DNA of 64,000 nt from an uncultured Clostridia bacterium (lineage in GTDB: Bacteria; Bacillota; Clostridia; Lachnospirales; CAG-274), in NCBI GenBank assembly GCA_947632615.1, contig CANRPW010000005.1, forward strand, positions 1-64,000, read 5' to 3'. Below are positions 1-9,029 of this stretch, in pieces. A program made the position numbers and the translations under genes. The notes under the pieces were generated by a model, which made no database searches, had not been told where the DNA came from, and was given only the letters and a program-made list of their open reading frames with translations. Position 1 is the stretch's first letter. The number at the start of each line of letters is the position of its first letter.

Positions 1-97
1 AGGGGGCGAACAAGGGGAAAACGTGACCCATCCGGGTCACGTTTTCCCCTTGTTCGCCCCCTGCCTCGCCCCCGCAAATCCGCGGGTCGGACTGGCA
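1..97. repeat. Large intergenic hairpin element A (core plus tail)
   Basis: Perfect inverted repeat with arms 1-29 and 34-62 and a 4-base loop, followed by a GC-rich tail (63-97) that ends in GGGTCGGACTGGC and contains a small CCCGC/GCGGG hairpin. The 5' arm is G-rich and the 3' arm C-rich, as in the other elements. The window edge may cut off a partner hairpin to the left. It begins 6 bases beyond the lgt stop codon and may end that transcript, but copies elsewhere sit in places where termination makes no sense. Confidence 0.85.
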
Positions 98-102
98 ATT
101 CT

Positions 103-969
103 TTAATTTTTATTATGGTTTATGCAAATTATTACTATGCCGACTATAACGAAAAATAATGACAAAAGCATAGATATGGGGAGTCCCATAAACTTAAGCT
201 GATCCGTTCTTAAATTTTCTATCCAAAATCTGCCTATGCCATAGCCTATAAAATATATAGCCGTAAAACGTCCTTTAAAATCTTTGCTTTTTTTATATAA
301 TATAGTGAGCAGCAACAGAAGTCCGAGATTCCACAGGGCTTCATACAAAAATGTAGGATGTACCTGTATGTATGAAGTACCCTCCCAGTCTATAATGGGA
401 TATTTAGCACCGTTATATATATACATTCCCTGCTCTTTTATAACATTTCCCACTATTTTTACCTGATCAAGCTTCATTCTCATGGCAAAAAGTCCGTCTG
501 TTGCCCTGCCGAATGCCTCTCTGTTAAAGAAATTACCCCATCTGCCTATTATCTGACCCGTAAGAAGACCTCTTATACATATATCCGTAAATTCTAAAAA
601 GCCAACCTTTTTTATTTTGGTATACACAAATATACATATTATACCGCCTACTATAGAGCCATATACCTGAAGCCCCCCGTTTCTGAATAACAAAAAATCC
701 AAAATAGTGAGGTCGGGGTCAAAAATAATATAGCCAAGCCTTGCAAAGCAAAGTGAAACGACCACCCCGGGCAGCACAAAATCGTGTACCAGATTGGGGT
801 CATAGCCTCTCATTTTAGCATCATGCACAGCAAAGGCATAGCCTGCCATTATAGCAAGCGCCATAAATATGCCATAAAAATAAACGTCAAAACCACCTAT
901 TGAAAAAGCGACATTCCTCACATGTTCTATTTTTATACCTAAATTATAAAACCATATATCAGGTGACAT
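103..969 (-). CDS. lgt: Prolipoprotein diacylglyceryl transferase
   Basis: Membrane enzyme that moves the diacylglyceryl group of phosphatidylglycerol onto the lipobox cysteine of prolipoproteins, the first step of lipoprotein maturation. The 288-residue length is usual and the protein is hydrophobic throughout, with several membrane segments. The Lgt signature GRWGNFFNREAFG is at about residues 142-154, and the downstream HPTFLYEALWN block is present. The ATG start follows a GGGGG ribosome site. It is the last gene of a minus-strand run sigG-yfmF-yfmH-lgt. Likely substrates in this window are the lipoproteins at 25515 and 40330. Identification is secure. Confidence 0.96.
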   Translation of the reverse strand: MSPDIWFYNLGIKIEHVRNVAFSIGGFDVYFYGIFMALAIMAGYAFAVHDAKMRGYDPNLVHDFVLPGVVVSLCFARLGYIIFDPDLTILDFLLFRNGGLQVYGSIVGGIICIFVYTKIKKVGFLEFTDICIRGLLTGQIIGRWGNFFNREAFGRATDGLFAMRMKLDQVKIVGNVIKEQGMYIYNGAKYPIIDWEGTSYIQVHPTFLYEALWNLGLLLLLTILYKKSKDFKGRFTAIYFIGYGIGRFWIENLRTDQLKFMGLPISMLLSLFFVIVGIVIICINHNKN

Positions 970-1002
970 AATTTTCCCCCTATGTAAAGGGCATAAGCCC
1001 TA

Positions 1003-2196
1003 TCAAGGCTCTACAAGACTAAGCGCATAATTGTCTTCGGAAAAAAGCGAAAGCCTGTTTAAAACCTCGTCCTTTGTTATATTATTATATTTGTTATATA
1101 CATCGGCAAATTCAATGTCTTTAAAGGCATAATCAGTCTGAGCTGCGGCAATACCGTCTATTGAATTAAAACCCTTTAAAAAAAGCCCCTTGAGCTTACT
1201 TACCGTTCTTTCAAAGTCGCTGTCGTTTATGCCCCTTAGCTTTATTTCATTTACCCTTTTCATAATGCTGTCTATAACAGCAAAGGCATTATCGGAAACT
1301 CCCGAAAATATAGCCGCCCCAAAGGAGCCGCCCAAAAGATATTCCATAGAAAAATCTCTGTCCAACACACCCTTAGAATAGAGATCGCCATAAAGCTCGG
1401 TGCTCTCCCCTATTATAAGGTCTAAAAGTATTCTGGACGTACAAAGCCTGTCCGCCGGAGAAAGGTTTAAGTCGTTTTCTCTGAAGCCTATATTGAAAAT
1501 GGGCTTTGATATTTCCATATTTACGTCTATAAGCTTTTTGTCTATCTCATCCGCAGGAGGCGGAGTTTTCATACGCCTTTTCCCCTGCTTTATTGTTATA
1601 AGGTCATCGGCAAGATAAAAGGCTTTTTCAGGCTCTATATCGCCGCAGATAACAAGGGCAGAATTTTCTCCGCAGTAAAATTTATGATAGCAGTCCATAA
1701 GCATATCGCGGTTTATCTTCCTGATATCCTCCACCGTGCCCGCAATACTGTTTTTCACAGGATTTTCGGAATACATTGCCCTTATAAGGTTGAAATAGAC
1801 CTGCCACCAAGGGTCGTCGTCATACATTTTTATTTCTTCGCCTATAATGCCCTTTTCCCTCTCCACGCTTTCCTCATCAAAATAAGGATTTGCCGTAAAG
1901 TCAAGCAAGGTTTTGAGATTTTCCTCAAATTTATCGCAGCAATTAAAATAAAATGCCGTTGTATTAAAATTAGTGAAGGCGTTTACATCGGCGCAGCGGC
2001 TTGAAAAAGCATCAAACACATTAAGCTCTCTCTGCTCAAAAACCTTGTGCTCCAAAAAATGAGCAAGCCCGGGAACAAACCCCTTTTCAGCCGCTCCGAA
2101 ATTGACCGAAAACATAGCCTGCTTCATTACATAGCCCTTTTTATAGATTATATAACACTTGGTTCCGTTTTTCAACCTTCTTTCAAGAATTTTCAT
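1003..2196 (-). CDS. yfmH: M16 zinc peptidase, YfmH type
   Basis: Insulinase-family (M16) metallopeptidase of the YfmH type, 397 residues. The inverted zinc motif HFLEH is at residues 46-50, and a downstream EREKGIIGEEI block supplies the third zinc ligand. M16 enzymes of this class act as pairs of one catalytic and one inactive chain, and the partner here is the gene just upstream, which overlaps by 14 bases. In Bacillus-type genomes the pair is annotated as associated with elongation factor P modification, but substrate and role are not shown by the sequence. The ATG start has GGAG six bases upstream. Downstream is lgt. Confidence 0.88.
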   Translation of the reverse strand: MKILERRLKNGTKCYIIYKKGYVMKQAMFSVNFGAAEKGFVPGLAHFLEHKVFEQRELNVFDAFSSRCADVNAFTNFNTTAFYFNCCDKFEENLKTLLDFTANPYFDEESVEREKGIIGEEIKMYDDDPWWQVYFNLIRAMYSENPVKNSIAGTVEDIRKINRDMLMDCYHKFYCGENSALVICGDIEPEKAFYLADDLITIKQGKRRMKTPPPADEIDKKLIDVNMEISKPIFNIGFRENDLNLSPADRLCTSRILLDLIIGESTELYGDLYSKGVLDRDFSMEYLLGGSFGAAIFSGVSDNAFAVIDSIMKRVNEIKLRGINDSDFERTVSKLKGLFLKGFNSIDGIAAAQTDYAFKDIEFADVYNKYNNITKDEVLNRLSLFSEDNYALSLVEP

Positions 2197-3415
2197 CAGT
2201 GTCTCCTGCCTCTCTCAAAAAGTATATTGTTTCCAGCTTCTTATCCTTAAAGGTCTTTCTTATGTCCTCGTTGCTTACTGCCTTTATGCCTGCCGCAGCC
2301 TCTGCGCTGTCAAGTCCTCCGCCCCATAATATGCCGCCTAAGCAAAGGTCCATAATGCTCTCGGGTCTGTCGTCTGTCAGCTCATAATTCTTTATAATAT
2401 TCGCCTTAGCCGTGTTTATCTCATCGTCGGAAACCTTCCAAAATTCACTAAGCTCCTTTTCCACAAGCTCTGTCACTCTGTCAAGATTATCCTTAGATAT
2501 GCCGGCCTGCAGCAAAACAGCATTGTTGCACCTAAGGGCAGAGGTAGTTATATAATAGCACAACCCCTCCTTTTCACGCACATTTGTAAAAAGTCGGCTG
2601 TTTGCGCTTCGTCCCAAAATTTCATTTGCGCACACAAGTGTATAATAGTCGCCCCCACAGCGAAATCCCGCGCAGAGCTTACCCTGAGTGACGTCCATAT
2701 CCTCTGTTATGCGCCCCGTTTTGCCTTCGCCCGGGTTTTCCTTCTCTTTTAAATCCGCCTTTCTTCCTCCTATATCAAATTGCTTTAAATACTCCTTTAT
2801 TTTTTCACTGTCAAAGTTTCCTACCACAATTATATCTATCCCCGACTCGCCTATTATACGCCTGTAATGCTCAAACAGCTTAACGGGGGTTATTTTATCA
2901 ATGTCATCTTCATAGCCGTCGCCGTATATGCCAAAACTCTCCCCTGCAAACATCTCGCTTATCAGCCTGTTTTTGGCATATTCTCTTTTGTCGTCCTTCA
3001 TTGCCTTTATAGCCGCTCTGAGCTCGGTTTTTGCTCTGTCAACATAAGCCTTTTTAAATCCGCCGTCCTCTTTCAGTGGGCGCAGCACAAGCTCGCCTAC
3101 AAGGTCGACCGCTCTTCTTAAATTGTCATTGTTGTTTAGCACCTCTGTATAAAAGTCCAACAGCTGAACTCCGCCCTTTTTCATATTTACTATGTCTGTC
3201 TTTGCCCCGTCAAGCTCTGCCGCTGCCTTGTTTATATCCGTTATTTCGGGATATTTTTCACACCCCTGCCTGAGCACCCCCGCAAGCAGGGCGTTCATTG
3301 TCACTTCTCCCCGATCTAACCTTCGCTTTACAAGCACGCTCATACAGCACACCGAAAACTTGTCCTTCGGTATGAGATATGCCCTTATGCCCTGGTTTAT
3401 ATCATATATTTCCAA
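2183..3415 (-). CDS. yfmF: M16 peptidase-like protein, YfmF type (no zinc motif)
   Basis: A 410-residue M16-fold protein of the YfmF type. It lacks HXXEH: the equivalent N-terminal stretch (around residues 38-55) has no zinc ligands, so it is presumably the non-catalytic partner of the YfmH-type peptidase, with which it overlaps by 14 bases. The start is TTG at 3415, six bases after a strong GGGGAGGAG ribosome site; no in-frame ATG fits. It begins 13 bases after the sigG stop codon, so the two genes could be co-transcribed, though sigG is normally forespore-specific. Confidence 0.85.
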   Translation of the reverse strand: MEIYDINQGIRAYLIPKDKFSVCCMSVLVKRRLDRGEVTMNALLAGVLRQGCEKYPEITDINKAAAELDGAKTDIVNMKKGGVQLLDFYTEVLNNNDNLRRAVDLVGELVLRPLKEDGGFKKAYVDRAKTELRAAIKAMKDDKREYAKNRLISEMFAGESFGIYGDGYEDDIDKITPVKLFEHYRRIIGESGIDIIVVGNFDSEKIKEYLKQFDIGGRKADLKEKENPGEGKTGRITEDMDVTQGKLCAGFRCGGDYYTLVCANEILGRSANSRLFTNVREKEGLCYYITTSALRCNNAVLLQAGISKDNLDRVTELVEKELSEFWKVSDDEINTAKANIIKNYELTDDRPESIMDLCLGGILWGGGLDSAEAAAGIKAVSNEDIRKTFKDKKLETIYFLREAGDTDENS

Positions 3416-3428
3416 GCAAACTCCTCCC

Positions 3429-4199
3429 CTACATATATTTTCTCATATTTTTAAGTGCGCTTTTTTCAAGTCGCGAAACCTGCGCCTGACTTATGCCTAT
3501 TTCCTTAGCCACTTCCATCTGGGTCTTACCCTTGAAAAATCTCAGGTCTATAATATGCCTCTCCCTTGCTCCAAGCTTTTTAAGCGCCTCGCTTAAGGCT
3601 ATGCTTTCCACCCAGGTATTGTCGCTGTTTTTCTCATCACTCACCTGATCCATCACAAACAAAGCATCCGCACCGTCATGATATACGGGTTCAAACAGCG
3701 AAACGGGATCTTGTATGGCATCAAGCGCCGTCACCACCTCGGTTTTATCCACATTCATTTCCTTTGCTATCTCTTCAATGGTTGGCTCTCTTGACAAAAC
3801 ATTGGTCAGCCTCTCCTTTGCCTGCAAAGCCTTATATGCCGTGTCCCTTAGCGACCTGCTTACCCTTATGCTGTTGTAATCACGCAGATGCCTCCTGACC
3901 TCTCCTACGATCATGGGCACGGCGTAAGTGGAAAATTTTACCATTAAGCTGTCGTCAAAATTGTTGATCGCCTTTATAAGCCCTATACAACCCACCTGAA
4001 AAATGTCGTCTATAGACTCTCCCCTGTTGTTAAAGCGCTGTATAACGCTTAACACCAGCCTTAAATTGCCATATATATATTGCTTTTTGGCTTCCTCGTC
4101 CCCCTGCTTTATAAGATCAAAAAGCCGCTCCTTTTCCTCTTCTTTAAGTATGGGGAGCTTGGAAGTATTCACCCCGCAAATTTCTACCTTCTGCCGCAT
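3429..4199 (-). CDS. sigG: Forespore sigma factor SigG
   Basis: Sigma factor for late forespore gene expression during endospore formation. The 256-residue product starts with the SigG-specific segment KVEICGVNTSKLP (the anti-sigma interaction region in Bacillus) and contains region 2 (NLRLVLSVIQRFNNRGE, FSTYAVPMI), region 3 and region 4 (GKTQMEVAKEIGISQAQVSR). An upstream in-frame ATG would add 15 residues, but GGAGGG six bases before 4199 and homology to known SigG favour the start given. In Bacillus sigG follows spoIIGA-sigE; here it stands first in front of yfmF-yfmH-lgt. No convincing forespore promoter was identified upstream. Confidence 0.95.
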   Translation of the reverse strand: MRQKVEICGVNTSKLPILKEEEKERLFDLIKQGDEEAKKQYIYGNLRLVLSVIQRFNNRGESIDDIFQVGCIGLIKAINNFDDSLMVKFSTYAVPMIVGEVRRHLRDYNSIRVSRSLRDTAYKALQAKERLTNVLSREPTIEEIAKEMNVDKTEVVTALDAIQDPVSLFEPVYHDGADALFVMDQVSDEKNSDNTWVESIALSEALKKLGARERHIIDLRFFKGKTQMEVAKEIGISQAQVSRLEKSALKNMRKYM

Positions 4200-4275
4200 A
4201 AATATCCCTCCGAAAATTCTGTTTTCATAACTAAGCATTTCCAAAGTAATAAAATTTATTCGGCACTTTATAAAC

Positions 4276-4304
4276 TTGCCTTTTTTACATAATTGTGATA
4301 TATT
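4276..4304 (+). promoter_or_regulatory. Putative sigma-A promoter for metY
   Basis: TTGCCT (4276-4281), 17-base spacer, TATATT (4299-4304), about 40 bases before the metY start. Both boxes are imperfect. No SAM riboswitch or T-box fits in the short gap. Confidence 0.4.
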
Positions 4305-4344
4305 TGTATAAATGATATTAGCTTATACGAAAGGAGAAATAAAA

Positions 4345-5610
4345 ATGAAAGACGAAACAAAATGCCTCCACGCAGGCTATACGCCCAAAAACGGCGAGCC
4401 AAGAGTTTTGCCTATAGTGCAGAGCACAACTTATGTATACGATTCCGCAGCAGAGGTAGCAGCCATATTTGACGACCCCACAAAGGGACTTTGCTATTCT
4501 CGCTTTGGCAACCCCACCGTTATGGCAGTGGAAGAAAAGATAGCGGCCTTAGAGGGCGGCGTTGGCGCAATGTGCACCACCTCGGGTCAGGCAGCAAGCC
4601 TTCTTTCAATACTCAACATCTGTAAGGCAGGCGACAGCATTATAAGCGCCCCCACCATCTACGGCGGAACAATAAACCTTTTTTCATTCACCCTTAAAAA
4701 ATTAGGCATAGAATGTATTTTTGTAGACCCCGACTCATCCGATGATGAGATAAGAAAAGCCTTCAAGCCCAACACAAAGCTTGTTTTTGGCGAAACTATA
4801 GCAAACCCTGCTCTTAGGGTATTTGATATAGAAAGATTTGCAAACTTAGCTCACGAGGCAGGTGTTCCTCTCATTGTAGACAACACCTTTGCAACACCCA
4901 TTCTCTGCAAGCCCTTTGAATTTGGCGCAGACATAGTAATACACTCAACAAGCAAATATATGGACGGTCACGCTCTACAGGTAGGCGGCGTTATAGTAGA
5001 CAGCGGCAAATTCGACTGGACAAACGGCAACTTCCCCGAGCTTACAGAGCCTGACGAATCATACCACGGCATTTCATACACCAAAAGCTATGGCAAAATG
5101 GCTTACATTATAAAGGCAAGAATGCAGCTTATGAGAGATTTTGGCGTTTACCCTGCCGCACATTCTGCATTCCTTCTTAATTTAGGCTTAGAAACTCTTC
5201 CCGTGCGTATGAAGCAGTATTGCGAAAATGCCCAGAAAGTTGCCGAATATCTTGAAGACTCCGACGTTGTGGAAAGCGTTATTTACCCCGGACTTCCTTC
5301 AAGCCCCGACTATGAGCTTACAAAGAAATATTTAAAGGGCGCAAGCGGAGTTATATCCTTTATAATTAAGGGCGGAAGAGAAGCAGCCGCAAAATTTATG
5401 GACTCTCTTAAGCTCGCTTCAAATGAGGTGCACGTAGCAGATATAAGAACTTGTGTACTTCACCCTGCAAGTGAAACTCACCGTCAGCTTACGGATGAGC
5501 AGCTTGAAGCAGCAGGCATAAACGGCGGTATGATACGCTTCTCGGTAGGTCTTGAAAATGTAGACGACATTATAGAAGACCTTGCAGCTGCCCTTAAAGC
5601 GGCAAAATAA
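4345..5610 (+). CDS. metY: O-acetylhomoserine sulfhydrylase, PLP-dependent
   Basis: PLP enzyme of the Cys/Met metabolism family that makes homocysteine from O-acetylhomoserine and sulfide in methionine synthesis. At 421 residues it has the MetY length, longer than most MetB/MetC types. The PLP lysine is K204 in [11 protein letters not shown]; the substrate and phosphate-binding block YSRFGNPT and the TTSGQAA segment are present. The start at 4345 is preceded by AAGGAG; an in-frame ATG at 4312 lacks a ribosome site. A methionine gamma-lyase activity cannot be excluded from family membership alone. It diverges from sigG and appears to be a single-gene unit. Confidence 0.88.
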   Translation: MKDETKCLHAGYTPKNGEPRVLPIVQSTTYVYDSAAEVAAIFDDPTKGLCYSRFGNPTVMAVEEKIAALEGGVGAMCTTSGQAASLLSILNICKAGDSIISAPTIYGGTINLFSFTLKKLGIECIFVDPDSSDDEIRKAFKPNTKLVFGETIANPALRVFDIERFANLAHEAGVPLIVDNTFATPILCKPFEFGADIVIHSTSKYMDGHALQVGGVIVDSGKFDWTNGNFPELTEPDESYHGISYTKSYGKMAYIIKARMQLMRDFGVYPAAHSAFLLNLGLETLPVRMKQYCENAQKVAEYLEDSDVVESVIYPGLPSSPDYELTKKYLKGASGVISFIIKGGREAAAKFMDSLKLASNEVHVADIRTCVLHPASETHRQLTDEQLEAAGINGGMIRFSVGLENVDDIIEDLAAALKAAK

Positions 5611-5641
5611 AAATTAATATATTATATTTTTTAAAAAAGTA

Positions 5642-5670
5642 TTGAAATAATATATAAAAACCTTTATAAT
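5642..5670 (+). promoter_or_regulatory. Sigma-A promoter of the secreted repeat protein gene
   Basis: TTGAAA (5642-5647), exact 17-base spacer and consensus TATAAT (5665-5670), 40 bases before the start codon, which has its own AGGAGG site. Confidence 0.8.
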
Positions 5671-5710
5671 AACAGAGAACTACAAATTAATATTTTAGGA
5701 GGAAAACAAA

Positions 5711-7033
5711 ATGAAAAAGATTTTATCATTGGTTGTTGCAACTGTTATGGCTGCTTCATCATTAACAGCAGTTTCATTTGCAGCTGAAACAGCTCCCGAA
5801 GTTACTGTAATAGTAAACGATGCAGAGCTTACATCAGATCAGCCCGCAGTTATAGTTGAAGACAGAACAATGGTACCTATCCGTGCCATCGCTGAGGCTC
5901 TTTTAATCGATGTAGCTTGGGATGCTGTTACAAAGACAGTTACATTTGAAAACACAGACACAAAGGTAACTCTTACCGTAGGCGCACCTACACTTTCAGT
6001 TGAAAAGACTGATGCAGAACCTGCAACGGTAGCTATCGACTCACCTGCTATTATTTTAAACAGCAGAACACTTGTTCCCGTAAGATTTGTTTCCGATGCT
6101 TTCGGCGCAGAAGTTGACTGGGACGGAGCAACAAGAGTTGTAACTATCACATCAGAAACAGAGAGCACACAACCTGAGGGTATGGCTGACAGAGAGCTTA
6201 AAGACCAGGTTGAACTTATTGACAGCTATGTTGCAATACTTAACGACTATGTAGACGACATGAGCGAAGAAGATGCAGAAGCATTTGCAAAGTTATGCGA
6301 TAATGTAGCAACAGTTCAGAACTACCTTGATACAGGAAAGTATACACAGGACGAATTTACAGCAAGCGTAACAGTTGTAACAGAAGCCCTTGACAAGCTT
6401 GCAGAAATAGCTTCAAACCTTGGTGTAGAACTTGATAATTCTGAAGAAACAGAAGCCTCAGATCAGCCCGAAGGCATGGCTTACAGAGAGCTTCAGGATC
6501 AGGCTGACCTTGCAGACTATTACATAGGTCAGCTTAACGAATATGCAGACGACATGGCAGAAGCTGATGCAGAAATATTTGCAGAGGTATGCGACGACGT
6601 TGCAACAGTTCAAACCTACCTTGATACAGGAAAGTATACACAGGACGAGCTTACAGCAAGCGAAAAGGCTGTAACGGAAGGTCTTGACAAGCTTGCAAAG
6701 ATCGCTTTAAACCTTGGTGTAGAGCTTGTTGATCCCGAAGACGACAACTCAGGTGTAGAGCTTGAAGGTCCTACCGTAGAAAAAATAAAGGAGCTTTTTG
6801 AAAGAGCTGACAAGGTTTGCGGTATAATCAACGATGCAGACGTAGAAGTAAACGAAGACTTAGCAGAGGCTTATGCAGAAGACTGTGACACTATCGCAAC
6901 AGTAGGCAGCATCATCGGCACAACCGATCTTGACGAAGAAAAAGAGATCAGTGCAGCTTATGACGAGCTTAGCAAGGCTTACAAAAACATATGTAAGTTT
7001 GCAGATGACAACGGCATTGACATCGAGTTTTAA
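5711..7033 (+). CDS. Secreted protein with copper amine oxidase N-like domain and helical repeats
   Basis: 440 residues beginning with a Sec signal peptide (MKKILSLVVATVMAAS..., cleaved near residue 24). Residues about 30-150 form two stalk-like units of the copper amine oxidase N-terminal domain family (DRTMVPIRAIAEAL and SRTLVPVRFVSDAFG), a common cell-surface module in Clostridia that needs no copper. Three acidic helical repeats follow, at about 157-244, 252-340 and 350-440. The first two are near-identical tandem copies (each with YLDTGKYTQDE); the third is degenerate. There is no enzyme motif, membrane anchor or sorting signal. Promoter and terminator flank it as a single transcript. 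Function is unknown. Confidence 0.85.
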   Translation: MKKILSLVVATVMAASSLTAVSFAAETAPEVTVIVNDAELTSDQPAVIVEDRTMVPIRAIAEALLIDVAWDAVTKTVTFENTDTKVTLTVGAPTLSVEKTDAEPATVAIDSPAIILNSRTLVPVRFVSDAFGAEVDWDGATRVVTITSETESTQPEGMADRELKDQVELIDSYVAILNDYVDDMSEEDAEAFAKLCDNVATVQNYLDTGKYTQDEFTASVTVVTEALDKLAEIASNLGVELDNSEETEASDQPEGMAYRELQDQADLADYYIGQLNEYADDMAEADAEIFAEVCDDVATVQTYLDTGKYTQDELTASEKAVTEGLDKLAKIALNLGVELVDPEDDNSGVELEGPTVEKIKELFERADKVCGIINDADVEVNEDLAEAYAEDCDTIATVGSIIGTTDLDEEKEISAAYDELSKAYKNICKFADDNGIDIEF

Positions 7034-7051
7034 TATTTAAAACATACACAG

Positions 7052-7082
7052 GAGCGGAGGAGATATCCTCTGCTCTTTTTTT
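7052..7082 (+). terminator. Intrinsic terminator of the secreted repeat protein gene
   Basis: Ten-base stem GAGCGGAGGA/TCCTCTGCTC (one G-U pair) with a GATA loop and a run of seven T. Confidence 0.88.
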
Positions 7083-7124
7083 CTCCCATAAAGCATAGTA
7101 TAAAAAAGCATAATATTTTAAATA

Positions 7125-7153
7125 TTGACAATTAAAAAGTTGTAATGTATAAT
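7125..7153 (+). promoter_or_regulatory. Sigma-A promoter of the MATE exporter gene
   Basis: Consensus TTGACA (7125-7130), 17-base spacer and TATAAT (7148-7153). Transcription would begin near 7160, just before the structured leader. Confidence 0.85.
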
Positions 7154-7161
7154 TTATTTTG

Positions 7162-7247
7162 TTCATCGGAGGGTGATTTGTTCGTGCAGAAACAATAGCC
7201 GGATAAGATGGCGGGCTGAAACGTCTGCTGCTTATCCGGCTTTTTTA
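7162..7247 (+). ncRNA. Probable guanidine-IV (mepA) riboswitch with terminator
   Basis: The leader between the promoter and the MATE gene holds CGGAGGGTGATTTG, a first hairpin TTGTT/AACAA with loop CGTGCAG (about 7178-7194), and an intrinsic terminator with 11-base stem AGCCGGATAAG/CTTATCCGGCT (7197-7207/7231-7241) followed by six T. The ribosome site AGGGGG comes straight after. GCAG in the first loop could pair with CTGC in the terminator loop. Guanidine-IV riboswitches are short clostridial transcriptional switches upstream of mepA-type MATE exporters and use such a loop-loop contact. Assignment is from gene context and architecture, not a covariance search; the attenuator itself is plain. 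Confidence 0.6.
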
Positions 7248-7257
7248 GGGGGATAAA

Positions 7258-8622
7258 ATGAAAGTCGATAATAATTTTACAGAAGGAAAAATATTACGTC
7301 CGCTTATTATGTTTGCCTTTCCCGTTATGTTTGCCTTGTTTTTACAGGCTATGTACGGGGCTGTAGACTTACTTATAATAGGCAAATTTGCCACTTCGGC
7401 AGATGTTTCCGCAGTGTCAACAGGGTCTCAGATAATGGCTTCTCTTACCAATTTAGTCAGCAGCTTTGCCATGGGTACGACCATACTTTTAGGTCAGCTG
7501 ATAGGCAGCGGCAAGCGTGACAAGGCAGGACAGACTGTAGGCACAGCCATAATTATGTTTGGGGCAATTGCCGTTATAATGTCTGTTGTTTTGGTGATAT
7601 TTGCGCCAAATATAAGCAGGCTTATGAACGCACCCGCGGAAGCCTTTGACAAAACAGTGGCTTATGTAAGAATATGCGGCGGCGGTATGGTGATAATTGT
7701 GGCATACAACCTTATAGGCTGCATATTCAGAGGGCTTGGGGACTCCAAAACTCCCCTTGTCACTGTGGCTGTTGCCTGTGTATTCAATATTGCGGGAGAC
7801 TTTATTTTGTGCGCGGTTCTTAATATGGGTACAGCCGGCGCTGCCATCGCCACAGTATTTGCTCAGATAATAAGCGTTGTGGTCTCTTTTGTTTTGATAA
7901 GCAAAAAAGACCTTCCCTTTACTATGCACAAAAGCAATATAAAGATAAACAAAACATATCTTAAAAAAATGGCAGGCTTTGGAGCGCCTATAGCTTTGCA
8001 GGATATTTTGGTAAGCATTTCATTTCTTATAATTCTTGCCATAGTAAATGCTATGGGAGTCACCGTTTCCGCAGGAGTGGGCGTTGCCGAAAAGGTCTGC
8101 GTGTTTATAATGCTTATTTCGGTTTCATTTATGCAGTCAATGTCTGTTTTTGTAGCCCAGAACTACGGCGCAGGGCGTATAGACAGAGCCAAAAAAGCAT
8201 TGTACTGCGGGACTTTTGTGTCCTTTGCCATCGGCGTAGTTATGTTTGGGGTGACGTTTTTCCACGGTGATATACTGGCAGGTATTTTCACCCCTGAGGG
8301 TGATGTAATAGCCGCAGCAGCAGATTATCTTAAGGCTTATGCCATAGACTGTATGCTTACTGCCATATTCTTCTGCTTTACAGGCTTTTATAACGGCATG
8401 GGAAAGACAAGGTTTGTTATGCTTCAGGGCATTATAGGCGCATTTTGCGTAAGAGTGCCTGTGTCATACATAATGAGCATACAGCCCAATGCTTCCCTTT
8501 TTAAAATAGGGCTTGCAACCCCTATGTCATCTGTTGTTCAGATAATACTTTGCATAGGCTTTATGCTCTATCTTAGATCTAAGGGAATTCTCAATGAAAA
8601 AAATCCATATTCAAAGGCTTAA
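7258..8622 (+). CDS. MATE family efflux transporter, MepA-like
   Basis: Inner-membrane multidrug exporter of the MATE family, 454 residues with about twelve membrane helices in two homologous halves. Typical N-terminal segments are present (FPVMFALFLQAMYGAVDLLIIGKF in pieces, and the later LGDSKTP-like GLGDSKTPL around residue 160). Cations are exported against Na+ or H+ in this family. The preceding leader resembles a guanidine-IV riboswitch, which would make guanidinium the likely substrate; without that, the substrate is open. Single-gene transcript. Confidence 0.9.
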   Translation: MKVDNNFTEGKILRPLIMFAFPVMFALFLQAMYGAVDLLIIGKFATSADVSAVSTGSQIMASLTNLVSSFAMGTTILLGQLIGSGKRDKAGQTVGTAIIMFGAIAVIMSVVLVIFAPNISRLMNAPAEAFDKTVAYVRICGGGMVIIVAYNLIGCIFRGLGDSKTPLVTVAVACVFNIAGDFILCAVLNMGTAGAAIATVFAQIISVVVSFVLISKKDLPFTMHKSNIKINKTYLKKMAGFGAPIALQDILVSISFLIILAIVNAMGVTVSAGVGVAEKVCVFIMLISVSFMQSMSVFVAQNYGAGRIDRAKKALYCGTFVSFAIGVVMFGVTFFHGDILAGIFTPEGDVIAAAADYLKAYAIDCMLTAIFFCFTGFYNGMGKTRFVMLQGIIGAFCVRVPVSYIMSIQPNASLFKIGLATPMSSVVQIILCIGFMLYLRSKGILNEKNPYSKA

Positions 8623-8700
8623 AAAAAATCCCCTGCTTTTTTCTGTTTTCCAAAATAAAATAATTTTAATAAAAATTAATAATAATATCTTTTGAATGTA

Positions 8701-8729
8701 TTGAAAAGCTGTCTGATTTGGTATAGAAT
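8701..8729 (+). promoter_or_regulatory. Sigma-A promoter of the cell-shape operon
   Basis: TTGAAA (8701-8706), 17-base spacer, TAGAAT (8724-8729), 48 bases before the first gene of the operon. Confidence 0.72.
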
Positions 8730-8776
8730 AGTAATAAGTGAAATTTTCGCTTTCTTTAAATTATGGAGGTTTTGTT

Positions 8777-9028
8777 ATGAAAAGCAAGAACATTATTTTT
8801 ATTATTGTAATGATGTCAGGGCTTGTTATAGGCGGTTTTTTAGGCGAGCTTGCATCAAACATGTCGGCGCTCAGCTTTTTAAGCTATGGCAAATCAGTAG
8901 GGCTTACCTCCCCTGTTGTCCTCGACCTTATTATAATAAAACTCCAGCTTGGGTTTACCCTTAAATTTTCTATTGCGGGGATAATCGGTATGATAATTTC
9001 AATATTTGTATACAGAAAGCTGTGGTAA
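8777..9028 (+). CDS. DUF4321 small membrane protein
   Basis: 83-residue protein with two hydrophobic segments (about residues 5-24 and 56-78), matching the DUF4321 family found ahead of maf-mre in many Clostridia. The ATG at 8777 has GGAGG upstream; a longer reading from 8738 lacks a site. Its stop is one base from the maf start, so it is translationally linked to the cell-shape operon. Function unknown. Confidence 0.78.
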   Translation: MKSKNIIFIIVMMSGLVIGGFLGELASNMSALSFLSYGKSVGLTSPVVLDLIIIKLQLGFTLKFSIAGIIGMIISIFVYRKLW

Positions 9029-9029
9029 T

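Noticed and set aside
4245-4344. SAM riboswitch or T-box upstream of metY
   Set aside because: The gap is too short and lacks the conserved elements and a terminator.
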